Assembly (NCBI RefSeq): GCF_963664135.1
Contig: NZ_OY760905.1
Span: forward strand, 2,568,736-2,632,735
Source of the DNA: an uncultured Acetobacterium sp.
Lineage (GTDB): Bacteria > Bacillota > Clostridia > Eubacteriales > Eubacteriaceae
DNA length: 64,000 nucleotides
Reading direction: 5' to 3'
The notes beneath the pieces are model-generated. The model was not told where the DNA came from, made no database searches, and saw nothing but the letters and a program-made list of their open reading frames with translations. Position numbers and translations under genes: made by a program. Numbering within the stretch: position 1 is the first letter of the stretch; each line of letters begins with the position of its first letter. Of the stretch, positions 1 to 7,980 are shown piece after piece.

Positions 1-295
1 AAACTGAATTAAACAGTCCCGGTTTGTTGCAGTATTTCATGGACTCGATGCAAGTGTAGACATTGGGGCTGTCCACGGCGATGGGTACATCAGTGGTTTC
101 TTGAACAATGTCAATCAGCCATTTCATGGTTTCCAGTTCAATGTCATCATCAACTGAAGCACAGACATCAATGAAATTCGCTCCGGCTTCCGCCTGCTTA
201 ATCGCCAGATTTTTGATAAATTCTGCATCCTTGGCCGCAATGGCTTTGGCGGTTAATGGAATGGCACCGTTAATTTTTTCTCCAATAATAATCAC
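1..295 (-). CDS. pterin-binding corrinoid:tetrahydrofolate methyltransferase (MT II), 5' part only
   Basis: The gene runs off the left edge; only about 98 N-terminal codons are visible. The start is GTG at 295, preceded by a GGAGG ribosome binding site around 304-308. The protein opens MIIIGEKINGAIP and continues with the D-V-C-A-S-V-D-D-D and AVDSPN stretches of the pterin-binding TIM-barrel methyltransferases that move a methyl group from a corrinoid protein to tetrahydrofolate. It is almost the same, residue for residue, as the start of the complete gene at 3768-4565, so this is a second, nearby paralog of MT II. A strong promoter with a palindrome over its start site lies upstream. The family assignment is firm; the methyl donor of the system cannot be told from the fragment. 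Confidence 0.85.
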   Translation of the reverse strand, partial: MIIIGEKINGAIPLTAKAIAAKDAEFIKNLAIKQAEAGANFIDVCASVDDDIELETMKWLIDIVQETTDVPIAVDSPNVYTCIESMKYCNKPGLFNSV

Positions 296-396
296 TACTA
301 TTTCCTCCGTATAACTTTTTCTGCATCTGAATTTTTTATGCATTAATACTAGTGTAATCATTTCCTGCTCTTCATGATGTAAATGTTTTCTTTTGT

Positions 397-441
397 GTTA
401 CCATGGTAACTTCATTATACCCATATACCATAATTTGTCAA
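397..441 (-). promoter_or_regulatory. promoter of the left-edge methyltransferase operon with palindromic operator
   Basis: Reading the minus strand, TTGACA (441-436) and TATAAT (419-414) are separated by 16 bp, a good housekeeping promoter directed at the gene starting at 295. The perfect palindrome GTTACCATGGTAAC (397-410) lies just downstream of the -10 box, over the expected start site, where a repressor would block transcription. A partial copy, TTGGTAAC, occurs near 599-606, closer to the TetR gene at 714. The divergent TetR protein is the likely ligand-responsive repressor; this is inferred from position. The rest of the 296-713 spacer holds nothing else recognisable. Confidence 0.6.
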
Positions 442-713
442 CATATATTTGCAAATATTTTATTTTTACGATTATGTTTAAATTTTTTAAGTATTATAGA
501 TCTGAAAACTCGTTCTAGTCTAAATCTATTTTTTTACCAAACAACTTTCGGCATCAAAAAAACTCGTGCTTTTCAGTTGACCTTTTTTAGGCTATTATAT
601 TGGTAACACCTTTCTGGAAATATTTTAGCGAACGCTATTTTAAAATTAATTGATCGATTCAAACTGAAATTATTTTATTTCTAGGAAAACATCAAAAAGG
701 AGAGTCTAAGTCA

Positions 714-1382
714 ATGGAAAATCAGATTAGTACGAAGGATGAAATTATAAATAATGCAATTGAACTTTTTTACCAACAAGGATATAAGGCGTGTACCCTT
801 CGACAAATTGCACAAAAATGTAATATTACACATGTCAGTATTTTCAGGCATTTTAAAAACAAACATGAATTAGCAGCGATTCTGATTAATCGTTATCTTG
901 AGGGTTTGGTTGACATCACTCGTAAATTTAGCAGTCTTAATACAGAATCTTCAAATAAAACATTTGAAACCATGTTTTTCTATTGGAGTTATCACCATGA
1001 ATTCATGAAATATGATGAAAAATTCATGAAGTTTTATGTTGAGTATTATAATTACGATAGCTCATATTTTAATGAGAATCACGGCAAATATTTAGAATTC
1101 ATTTTTTCAAATATATTTGGGCTTGCTTATAAAAAAAGTGTACTCTTTCAGCACATCGATGAAGCTGCCTTGAGTGCTGCCGATGTTGAACTCATTAAAT
1201 TATGCAGTGAAAACAAAATTACTATTTATGAAGCAGTTCATTATATTATTGAACTGGTGATCATGTTAACAAATAATCAATCATCTACATCACTTCATGA
1301 AATCACAGCTTTTATTGATAAACATATTCAATCAACGGATGAACTTCTTTATGATGTATACCAGGATTTTCTTTCTTTGTAG
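714..1382 (+). CDS. TetR/AcrR family transcriptional regulator
   Basis: A 222-residue protein with an N-terminal TetR helix-turn-helix at about residues 10-55 (IIEL-type helix, then CTLRQIAQKCNITHVSIFRHF and a following K-H-E-L). The remaining residues are a helical ligand-binding domain that I cannot assign to a named subfamily. The start ATG has an AAGGAG site about 10 bases upstream. It is divergent from the methyltransferase gene at 1-295, and a perfect palindrome sits in the shared spacer, so it probably represses that operon and responds to a methylated substrate or a related effector. The family call is certain; the target is inferred from gene order. Confidence 0.85.
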   Translation: MENQISTKDEIINNAIELFYQQGYKACTLRQIAQKCNITHVSIFRHFKNKHELAAILINRYLEGLVDITRKFSSLNTESSNKTFETMFFYWSYHHEFMKYDEKFMKFYVEYYNYDSSYFNENHGKYLEFIFSNIFGLAYKKSVLFQHIDEAALSAADVELIKLCSENKITIYEAVHYIIELVIMLTNNQSSTSLHEITAFIDKHIQSTDELLYDVYQDFLSL

Positions 1383-1574
1383 GAGTAAAAACACGTGTTT
1401 TGCTTATCCCTATTTAGGAGCTGATACCTCTTTTTGCGATAACGACATTTCGGTTCAATGTTTGTTGTTGATATACCAAAACCAATCGAGACCATGTCAT
1501 TATTTTATCTGTTGCTTTCTTGTATATCGTCGGAAAACTGTCATCACTTTTGGAGGCTACCGGACTGAGTCAGA

Positions 1575-1757
1575 CGTTCTTTCCAATGCTACCGGCATTA
1601 CACTTTTTCATAATCATCCATCATGTAGCCCGAAACCTTCTCGGGAAGATATTGATATCACTGTTCGTCTTTAAGATGCCTGGAAAATTCTTGGAATCAT
1701 ATTATTTGGGTTTAGAAAACCTGTTTGTTAGTTTCACAGAGAAAAATATAACCTGAA
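1575..1757 (+). pseudogene. radC-type JAB domain relic
   Basis: One reading frame still spells the RadC/MPN catalytic core: LFHNHPSC, then SPKPSREDIDITVRL, an in-frame TAA, DAWKILGIILFGF, then K-P-V-C, a second stop (TAG) and F-H-R-E-K-Y-N-L-K. In intact RadC proteins the same order is HNHPSG, P-x-P-S-x-E-D, a short helix with the K-L-L-G-I motif, and a D-H-I-I-I-G segment, which is missing here. Upstream sequence from about 1400 may be a more degraded part of the same gene. It sits between the tetR gene and a two-way terminator. This is a dead fragment; RadC genes commonly travel with mobile DNA, so it may mark an old insertion or rearrangement. Confidence 0.6.
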
Positions 1758-1789
1758 GTTATTTCAAAAGTAAATCGATAAAAATAAAC

Positions 1790-1822
1790 AAAAGACCTCT
1801 TTTAATTTGAGGTCTTTTGCCA
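1790..1822. terminator. bidirectional intrinsic terminator
   Basis: The arms AAAAGACCTC (1790-1799) and GAGGTCTTTT (1809-1818) pair perfectly around a 9-base loop and are bordered by A and T runs on both sides. It separates the plus-strand tetR/radC-relic unit from the 3' end of the minus-strand methyltransferase operon at 1905. Confidence 0.75.
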
Positions 1823-1904
1823 GCAATTATCAATGATTTTGATTTTTTATCAAATTGCTGCTATGCTCGTATGAGTTTTAATTTACTCATTTATATAATA
1901 CTAT

Positions 1905-2972
1905 TTAGCTCTGACTTGCAGCGTATTTTTCGTTCTTTTTCTTCAACATTTCATTGAATTCAGATGCCATCTTGGCATTCCATTCCCAACCACAAGCATT
2001 AACTTCAGCAATTGTTGTTAAAACTGTATCTTCTGGAACATCCCCCAACACCATTGCTGGTGGAAATGCGAACATTAAAAAGTCATATCCATTGACGGAT
2101 TCCTCAATATTTTTTTTGACAAAATTGTAATAAGTATCTCGAACTTCTTTAACTGTCACTCCAGATCCTTGAGCCTTTGACTCCAAATTAAAATAAACAT
2201 CAGTTGGAGTAAACCCTACTTTTCCATGTGTAAATTCACGAATTGCTTGCCAGTCATTGATCGTTTGTATAAAGAGACTGTCGAACCCGCAGTCAAGAAT
2301 ATCCTTAAAAAACTCTTGGGATTTGCCACAACTGTGTAATTCTGCCGCTACACCATGTTTTTTTATTTCCTGGCAACAAGCTGTCCAGCTTGGTTTGATC
2401 AATTTATTCCATGTGTTCTTACTGTAAAAAGATGAATTTTTTGTTCCAGAATCATCATGAAACTGAATAACATCTGGTTTATAATATTTACATAGATAGC
2501 TGATTAATTTGCATTTCCATTCAGTCCATTTTTTAAAGAACGCTTCACATTCCTCTTCTTCTTCGACTAATGCCATAAGCGCCCCTTCAAAACCCATCAG
2601 TGAGTGAAGTCTTTCAAAAGGCCCATTTCCTAGCCAAAGTGAAAACACAAAGTTTTCACGATCTTTTAAATGAACTTCGTCAATACGTGCTGCTTCTTCC
2701 CAGTCCATACTATCCAAATCTGGCCATTTCACGACATCACGCCAATCACAAACATCTTCTAAAAGAGGTTTTTTTCGATGATCTGGGACAAATGAAGTAC
2801 CATCATATTCCCAATAGACCCCAAACCAATCCTGACCTGATTTATGAAAAGGTGGTCTTTCATGAAAACCCGAACATTCAAACGCCATTTGCACTGAATC
2901 AAAATAAGTAACGTACTGTTCCATTGGTTTGTGCTGATAGTAGTTTAACGCACTTTCTCTTATTATTGACAT
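1905..2972 (-). CDS. UroD-superfamily methyltransferase (MT I, substrate:corrinoid protein methyltransferase)
   Basis: A 355-residue protein of the uroporphyrinogen-decarboxylase-like TIM-barrel family that includes MtaA/MtbA and the MT I components of acetogen O-demethylases. It should transfer the methyl group of a methylated substrate to the corrinoid protein encoded upstream. Near residue 210 it has the H-S-C-G motif (AAELHSCGKS), which matches the H-x-C zinc-ligand motif of MtaA-type methyltransferases and UroD relatives that activate thiols. The start ATG has AAGGAGAG seven bases upstream. It is the last gene of the minus-strand order MT II (3768), corrinoid protein (3055), MT I. A hairpin with arms AATAAAC/GTTTATT (3023-3042) sits in the spacer before it. 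The substrate (a phenyl methyl ether, a methylamine or other) is not determinable from sequence alone. Confidence 0.75.
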   Translation of the reverse strand: MSIIRESALNYYQHKPMEQYVTYFDSVQMAFECSGFHERPPFHKSGQDWFGVYWEYDGTSFVPDHRKKPLLEDVCDWRDVVKWPDLDSMDWEEAARIDEVHLKDRENFVFSLWLGNGPFERLHSLMGFEGALMALVEEEEECEAFFKKWTEWKCKLISYLCKYYKPDVIQFHDDSGTKNSSFYSKNTWNKLIKPSWTACCQEIKKHGVAAELHSCGKSQEFFKDILDCGFDSLFIQTINDWQAIREFTHGKVGFTPTDVYFNLESKAQGSGVTVKEVRDTYYNFVKKNIEESVNGYDFLMFAFPPAMVLGDVPEDTVLTTIAEVNACGWEWNAKMASEFNEMLKKKNEKYAASQS

Positions 2973-3054
2973 TTTTTCTCTCCTTAATTTTTAATCATTT
3001 AATCCTGAAAATTTTTCAAGTAAATAAACTTAAGCGTTTATTCATATATCAATT

Positions 3055-3681
3055 CTAAGCTATCAATTCTTTAGCTTTTGCAGCTGAACTTCCTGCATCG
3101 GGAGCATAGCCATCTGCACCAATTTCGTTCGCATATTCCTGAGTAACCGGTGCGCCACCAACAATTACTTTCATATCCGGGTAAGCCGCTTTAATGGTTT
3201 GAACAGCTTCTTTAAGAGCTGGCATGGTCGTTGTCAAAAGACCGGAGCAGGCAACCAATATAACGTTGTTATTTTCTTTAACCGCTTCCACAAATCGTTC
3301 TGCTGGTACATCGACGCCTAAATCAACCATATCAAATCCGGCACTTTCCAGCATCATGACAACCAGATTTTTACCGATATCGTGAAGATCGCCAGCAACG
3401 GTTCCCATGATACAGGTTCCCAATGAGCTGGAGTTGTCTCCAGCCATCACTGGTTTTAAAACTTCCACACCTTTGGACATGGCTTTGGCAGCGATCAGCA
3501 TTTCTGGTACAAAAATTTCGCCAGATGAAAACTTATCCCCAACCACACCCATCGATGCAACCATCGCATCCAGAATATCCTGGGCTTTATCGCCAGCATC
3601 CAATGCTTCCTGAACGGCTGCAGCCACTTTCTTTGATTTACCAGTTTCGACCAAACCTTTTACTTCTTCAATTTTTGACAT
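3055..3681 (-). CDS. methyltransferase cognate corrinoid protein
   Basis: A 208-residue cobalamin-binding protein of the MtaC/MtbC/MttC/OdmA type. Residues 1-85 form the four-helix cap domain; the B12-binding Rossmann domain follows with the base-off His motif D98-L-H100-D-I-G103 and later S-G-L-L-T-T-T and GG-A-P-V motifs. It carries the methyl group from MT I (1905) to MT II (3768), both in the same operon. A clear AAGGAG site precedes the ATG. It is nearly identical to the protein at 33887-34516, indicating a recent duplication or gene conversion between two separate methyltransferase modules. Confidence 0.92.
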   Translation of the reverse strand: MSKIEEVKGLVETGKSKKVAAAVQEALDAGDKAQDILDAMVASMGVVGDKFSSGEIFVPEMLIAAKAMSKGVEVLKPVMAGDNSSSLGTCIMGTVAGDLHDIGKNLVVMMLESAGFDMVDLGVDVPAERFVEAVKENNNVILVACSGLLTTTMPALKEAVQTIKAAYPDMKVIVGGAPVTQEYANEIGADGYAPDAGSSAAKAKELIA

Positions 3682-3767
3682 GTTTTTCTCCTTTGATTTT
3701 TGATTTAATGCACTTATTTTTATTTAATCCACTCGCAACCTGTGTGAGTCCCGGGTTTTGTTGTAAC

Positions 3768-4565
3768 TTATTTTACAAAAATACCTTCGCGGAAGGCGCC
3801 GATGTATTCCATGCAGTATTCATCTTCGCCCATCATCGCTTCAGTGGCAAACAACATTCCCATCATATCCTTGTTTAAAGGATCCAGGATGAAGCTGTCC
3901 ATGCCGGCGCTCATGGCCAAAACGGCAAAGGCCTGGTTGGCAATCCGTCGGGCTGGCAAATTAAAGGAAATATTGCTGACGGCACCGGTAACGTGGATGG
4001 TGGGGTATTGGGCTTTGATGTCGCGGATGACCTCGGTAACCATGGTAATGCCATCTTCAGAGGTACACAGCATTTCAATCAAGGGATCAATATGCATTCT
4101 GGAGGGGGCGATGTTGTATTCTTTCACCTTCACCATCAGATCAGCAAAGACATCCAGACGGTCTTTAGCAGTTTTGGGAATCCCTTTGTCGCTGTTTAGC
4201 AGCGCCACACATTCCCATTTGGTATCTGCGATGGCTTTGAATGCCACATCGACCTTGTCACCTTCTAAGGAAACCGAATTAAACAGTCCTGGTTTGTTGC
4301 AATATTTCATCGACTCGATACAGGTGTAGACATTGGGGCTGTCCACGGAAATCGGTACATCGGTGGCTTCCTGAACGATATCGATTAACCATTTCATGGT
4401 TTCCAGTTCAATGTCGTCATCTACTGATGCACAAACATCAATAAAGTCTGCTCCGGCTTCGGCCTGTTTGATCACCAGGTTGCGGATAAATTCCGCATCT
4501 TTTTCAGTGATAGCTTTTGCCGTCGATGGAATCGCTCCATTTATTTTTTCACCAATAATTATCAA
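3768..4565 (-). CDS. pterin-binding methylcorrinoid:tetrahydrofolate methyltransferase (MT II)
   Basis: A 265-residue pterin-binding-domain methyltransferase, the MT II of a corrinoid three-component demethylase. It moves the methyl group from the corrinoid protein to tetrahydrofolate, feeding the methyl branch of the Wood-Ljungdahl pathway. Conserved blocks are IIIGEKINGAIP, ASVDDDIELETMKW, ISVDSPN, DPLIEML and GAVSNISFNLPARR. I place the start at TTG 4565, ten bases after AGGAGG; a longer reading from 4598 has no ribosome binding site and the paralog at 1-295 starts at the equivalent codon. It is the first gene of the operon and is divergent from the LysR gene at 4799. Confidence 0.85.
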   Translation of the reverse strand: MIIIGEKINGAIPSTAKAITEKDAEFIRNLVIKQAEAGADFIDVCASVDDDIELETMKWLIDIVQEATDVPISVDSPNVYTCIESMKYCNKPGLFNSVSLEGDKVDVAFKAIADTKWECVALLNSDKGIPKTAKDRLDVFADLMVKVKEYNIAPSRMHIDPLIEMLCTSEDGITMVTEVIRDIKAQYPTIHVTGAVSNISFNLPARRIANQAFAVLAMSAGMDSFILDPLNKDMMGMLFATEAMMGEDEYCMEYIGAFREGIFVK

Positions 4566-4647
4566 AAATCTATAACCTCCTAAATCAATTATTATCATAA
4601 TTCTAGTTATATTCTTCTGTTTTGTCCATTACCTCTAATTTACGAAT

Positions 4648-4665
4648 GTTAACAAAATTGTTAAC
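4648..4665. promoter_or_regulatory. palindromic operator in the MT II / LysR intergenic region
   Basis: GTTAACAA and TTGTTAAC are perfect inverted arms with a 2-base centre. The site lies in the spacer between the divergent MT II gene (start 4565) and the LysR gene (start 4799), a usual place for a LysR-type regulator to bind. Binding is inferred. Confidence 0.45.
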
Positions 4666-4798
4666 TATTTCTTTTATATCTTCTAGATTTAATTTATAAT
4701 TAGATAAGACATTTTTATTAAGTCAATTTTTTACTCAGAACACTCCAGTTGCTTTTTCAACATGCAGCAATAATATTGTAGAGAGGATCTTAATTTAT

Positions 4799-5716
4799 AT
4801 GAATATTAATCAAATGAAACAATTTCAAGTTATTGCCAAATATGATAGTATTTCGAAAGCTTCAGAAGAACTTTTTGTGTCCCCGCCTGCATTAAGCCGT
4901 TTGATTTCAGGCATTGAAAACGATCTCAACTGCAGACTTTTTGATCGGTCCGGCAGAAATATTTATCTTAACGATCATGGAAAAAGGCTCGTAAGTTATA
5001 TCGAAACAATTATTACAACTTACGATGAAATGTTAGAATACTTCAATAACATTAGTCTAGAACCAGATCAGCCGATCATTGTGACTGAACTTTGTGAAAA
5101 TTTTTTAGATGGAATCATTAATTCATTTAAACAAAAGCATCCTTATATACGAATCGAAAAAAAATTAACATCCTACGAAAAAGCCCTGCTCCTGCTTCTC
5201 AAAAAACAAGCCAATATTGTTTTCACAGATGAATTAAGTATCAAAAAACATCAGTCGCAAATGATTAACAAGCACATTGATACAACATTTCTTCTAAAAA
5301 ACAGTCTTTTTCTGGCCGTCTTACCTGATTCGCCTTACGCAAATCGGAAAAATATTATGTTAGAAGAATTAGCACACGAAAAATTTGTTACCATCGAACC
5401 AAACGATCAAAAAAATATCAATTATTTAAATTTTGTTGACTACGTATGTAAAGCCAACTCTTTTGATATCCGCTATCAGCGTTCTTATGATTCAGAAACA
5501 ATGGCTCAAATCGCCTTTTTTACGCCAGACTTACTCATCACAGATTCCCTCCATGTCGACTTTTATATGGAAGCTCGCAAGCATAAAAAATATATCAAAA
5601 TTAAAAATGAGAGCGCCAGCCAGAATATTTTTATTTGTCATCAACATTCCGATTTAAAAGCTAAACAACTCACCGATGAAATCAAGCGTTCTTTTTTTAA
5701 GATTTTCAATAAATAA
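4799..5716 (+). CDS. LysR family transcriptional regulator
   Basis: A 305-residue LysR-type regulator. The winged helix-turn-helix occupies about residues 1-60 (SISKASEELFVSPPALSRLI, then E-N-D-L-x-C-R-L-F-D-R). The rest is the two-lobed LysR substrate-binding domain. It is divergent from the MT II / corrinoid / MT I operon and most likely activates it in response to the methylated substrate; a palindrome in the shared spacer supports this. AT-rich codon use is like that of the neighbouring tetR. The target is inferred from position. Confidence 0.88.
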   Translation: MNINQMKQFQVIAKYDSISKASEELFVSPPALSRLISGIENDLNCRLFDRSGRNIYLNDHGKRLVSYIETIITTYDEMLEYFNNISLEPDQPIIVTELCENFLDGIINSFKQKHPYIRIEKKLTSYEKALLLLLKKQANIVFTDELSIKKHQSQMINKHIDTTFLLKNSLFLAVLPDSPYANRKNIMLEELAHEKFVTIEPNDQKNINYLNFVDYVCKANSFDIRYQRSYDSETMAQIAFFTPDLLITDSLHVDFYMEARKHKKYIKIKNESASQNIFICHQHSDLKAKQLTDEIKRSFFKIFNK

Positions 5717-5860
5717 ATAAATTATGTCTAAATACTATAAATACGCAATAACAAAAACAATCATATCTTTATGACACTGGTGTGATGTGGGGTCGCTTCG
5801 TTTGTCATGCCAACAAAAATGTGGTATATTGCAAAAAAATGACAGGCGGTGAAATCAGAA

Positions 5861-6073
5861 ATGGCCAGATCGGCATGGGTTAAGAGTACAACCGGAATTT
5901 ACCATGTAATACTGAAAGGTCTGGATGGACGTAGTATTTTTTTGAAACGTTCGATTTTTGACCAGATCATAGCTGCGCTTTTTTGTTCGGATTCGCCCTG
6001 TGCGACAAGGTTCATAACGCCAAGTGTAAACTCATTTTTACTTTCAATCGTATTCAAATTTCAACTACAATAA
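5861..6073 (+). pseudogene. IS200/REP-associated tyrosine transposase relic
   Basis: The first 30 codons read MARSAWVKSTTGIYHVILKG followed by L-D-G-R-S-I-F-L-K, which matches the N-terminus of Y1-type (IS200/REP-associated) transposases, usually M-x-R-x-x-R-x-x-S-x-T-G-I-Y-H-V-M-x-R-G. The resemblance stops soon after, and the catalytic HUH and tyrosine regions are absent. An A-rich run and a GGCGG stretch lie upstream. Only the 5' end remains, in the 620-base spacer between the LysR gene and the SDR; the rest of that spacer holds a terminator at 6148 and nothing else I recognise. Confidence 0.55.
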
Positions 6074-6147
6074 TGGGGCCAATACTGTTGCCTATTTCAG
6101 CATGGTTTTATTTAACGAAAAGAAGACCCAATAGCCACCAGCAAGAT

Positions 6148-6172
6148 CACACCGAATTTTCGGTGTTTTTTT
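6148..6172 (+). terminator. intrinsic terminator
   Basis: Arms ACACCG (6149-6154) and CGGTGT (6161-6166), extendable inward by A-T pairs, are followed by a run of seven T. It lies after the transposase relic and before the SDR gene. Confidence 0.65.
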
Positions 6173-6337
6173 GTGCAAAAAATTGTGAAAATGGTTACTT
6201 TAACACGAACTTAACAGAATATTAACGTTGAGGAATAGTTGAAGCGTAATATAAGGTTATCAAAAGGAATTAATAAGAAAGCAAGGCGAAAAGCCTTTGA
6301 GTAAGCAAAAGATTCATATTATAAGAAGGAGAACATG

Positions 6338-7135
6338 ATGAAAGTACAAGGAAAAAACATTGTTGTAACCGGCGGCGGAAATGGTGTGGGAAGAGAGCTG
6401 GTTTTGCAGCTACTCAACAAGGGCGCCATGGTCGTAGCAGTCGATATTAATCCAGAGGCATTGGAAGAAACGGTAACAATTGCCGGGAAAAATCCCCGAC
6501 TGTTTACTGAAATGGTCGATATTTCGAATAAGGAAGCAGTCTTTGCTTTTGCTAAGAATGCCATCGAAAAGTACGGAATGATCGATGGGATCATTAACAA
6601 TGCCGGCATCATTCAACCCTTTATTCATCTGGATGAATTGGAAATGAATCGCATTGAACGGGTTATGAATATCAATTTCTACGGTACCCTCTATATGGTC
6701 AAAGCATTTTTGCCATATTTGCTGAAATGTCCGGAGGCACATATTGTTAATGTTTCCAGTATGGGAGGCTTCTTACCGGTGCCAGGACAAAGTGTCTATG
6801 GGGCATCTAAAGCGGCAGTTAAACTACTGACCGAAGGTCTATCATCTGAACTGAAAGATACCAATGTCAATGTATCGGTGGTTATTCCCGGTGGGATTGC
6901 GACCGATATCAAGAAAAATTCCAATATTGCTCATCAAACATCGAGCGACAGCAGTAAAGCGAACAAAGTATTAACCCCAAAAAAAGCGGCTGAGTTAATC
7001 ATCAAAACCATGGAGAAGAAAAAGCTGCGATCCTATATTGGGAAAGATTGCAACTTGATGAAGATATTCTATAAAATCAACTCAGGGTTGGCAATGGGGA
7101 TGATTAATCGAGTGATGGCGGCCAATGCTCATTAA
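6338..7135 (+). CDS. short-chain dehydrogenase/reductase (SDR)
   Basis: A 265-residue classical SDR. It has the N-terminal cofactor motif TGGGNGVG (residues about 11-18), the NNAG motif (INNAGI), the catalytic Ser in VSSMGG and the Y-G-A-S-K active-site motif, followed by the PG-I-A-T-D region. It would oxidise or reduce an alcohol/carbonyl pair with NAD(P). Two consecutive ATG codons are possible (6335 and 6338); 6338 has the better spacing from GGAG. It is followed after about 130 bases by the SnoaL-like gene at 7264. Substrate unknown. Confidence 0.85.
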   Translation: MKVQGKNIVVTGGGNGVGRELVLQLLNKGAMVVAVDINPEALEETVTIAGKNPRLFTEMVDISNKEAVFAFAKNAIEKYGMIDGIINNAGIIQPFIHLDELEMNRIERVMNINFYGTLYMVKAFLPYLLKCPEAHIVNVSSMGGFLPVPGQSVYGASKAAVKLLTEGLSSELKDTNVNVSVVIPGGIATDIKKNSNIAHQTSSDSSKANKVLTPKKAAELIIKTMEKKKLRSYIGKDCNLMKIFYKINSGLAMGMINRVMAANAH

Positions 7136-7263
7136 TTAAAGTACGATTTAATAAAAATAAGGCTGTTTGAAAATCTTAAATATACGATTAACATTAGATT
7201 AGTTCTGGGTTTTTCGATACCTGGTTCAAATAAATAAATAAATAATTTTAAGGAGAAAAAACG

Positions 7264-7674
7264 ATGAATAATGTAAAAATGGAAGATGCCATTCGAGACA
7301 GATTGGAAAATGGGTTTGAAAATTGGAATGGCGGTTATGATGGATGGCTGACGTGGTGCAACACCTTATATGAACCGGATGCCCATTACAATATCCCCCT
7401 TGAAGGCACTCAGAAGCGTCTGACATTGCAGGAATACAAAGACATGATGGGAAAACTGTTTGAACACTTTACGATGGAACTTGGTGCTTTTAAAAACATG
7501 ATCATCAAGGATGACTGGTGTGCGATTCGCTATACCGTCAAGATCAAGAATCTTGATACGGGCAAGGAAGTAAGTCAAAATACAATGGAATTTGTTAAAT
7601 TCAAGGACAATGCCGGCGACATTGGGGTTCGTGTGGTTGAGGGCTGGGCTCTTTCCGATTCACCGCTCTGCTAA
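7264..7674 (+). CDS. SnoaL/NTF2-like fold protein
   Basis: A 136-residue single-domain protein with the pattern of the NTF2-like superfamily: an N-terminal helix with W-x-x-G-Y-D-G-W, an aromatic-rich strand (YEPDAHYNIPLEG), a helix with E-Y-K-D-M, and alternating strands ending in R-V-V-E-G-W-A-L. Such proteins act as small-molecule isomerases, hydrolases or binding proteins; no specific activity can be read here. AAGGAG precedes the ATG. It may share a transcript with the SDR upstream and is closed by a strong terminator at 7709. Confidence 0.6.
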   Translation: MNNVKMEDAIRDRLENGFENWNGGYDGWLTWCNTLYEPDAHYNIPLEGTQKRLTLQEYKDMMGKLFEHFTMELGAFKNMIIKDDWCAIRYTVKIKNLDTGKEVSQNTMEFVKFKDNAGDIGVRVVEGWALSDSPLC

Positions 7675-7708
7675 AAAAAACAAGGCGAGTAAAAAGTTTT
7701 ATAAATAT

Positions 7709-7757
7709 GAGAGCTGGTTTTACACTTTGCCTGTAAAATCGGCTCTCGTTTTAATTT
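7709..7757 (+). terminator. intrinsic terminator
   Basis: A 16-base arm (GAGAGC...TTTTACA, 7709-7724) pairs with 7732-7747 with a few mismatches around a 7-base loop and is followed by a T-rich tail. It ends the SDR/SnoaL unit. The remaining spacer up to 7981 shows nothing else recognisable. Confidence 0.75.
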
Positions 7758-7980
7758 TAGAGGAGTACCAAAACGATAAAAGAACTAAGATCAAACTGGA
7801 CCCGTAATCATTTAGCACTTTCAAACACACTGGAGGATGGAGTTGCTGACTGATTTGTCTTAATGCTTCTAAAAAGACTACCAATATTTATGTAACATCG
7901 TCTATTTAATAATGGTGTTTATTTAGTTTTGATGATAAACTAAAGTGGTTAAAATAGTGAATGATTTTCAGGAGAAGCAG

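Noticed and set aside
403-606. 67-residue frame in the first spacer
   Set aside because: Overlaps the minus-strand promoter; low-complexity, no ribosome site.
3023-3042. Hairpin between the corrinoid and MT I genes as a terminator
   Set aside because: Arms of only 7 bp, A-T rich, and no T run; more likely an intercistronic element or chance.
4566-4598. Longer MT II reading from ATG 4598
   Set aside because: It includes the AGGAGG ribosome site within coding sequence, and the paralog at 1-295 starts at the equivalent inner codon.
7592-7807. 71-residue plus-strand frame after the SnoaL-like gene
   Set aside because: It begins inside that gene, runs through a strong terminator and has no ribosome site.
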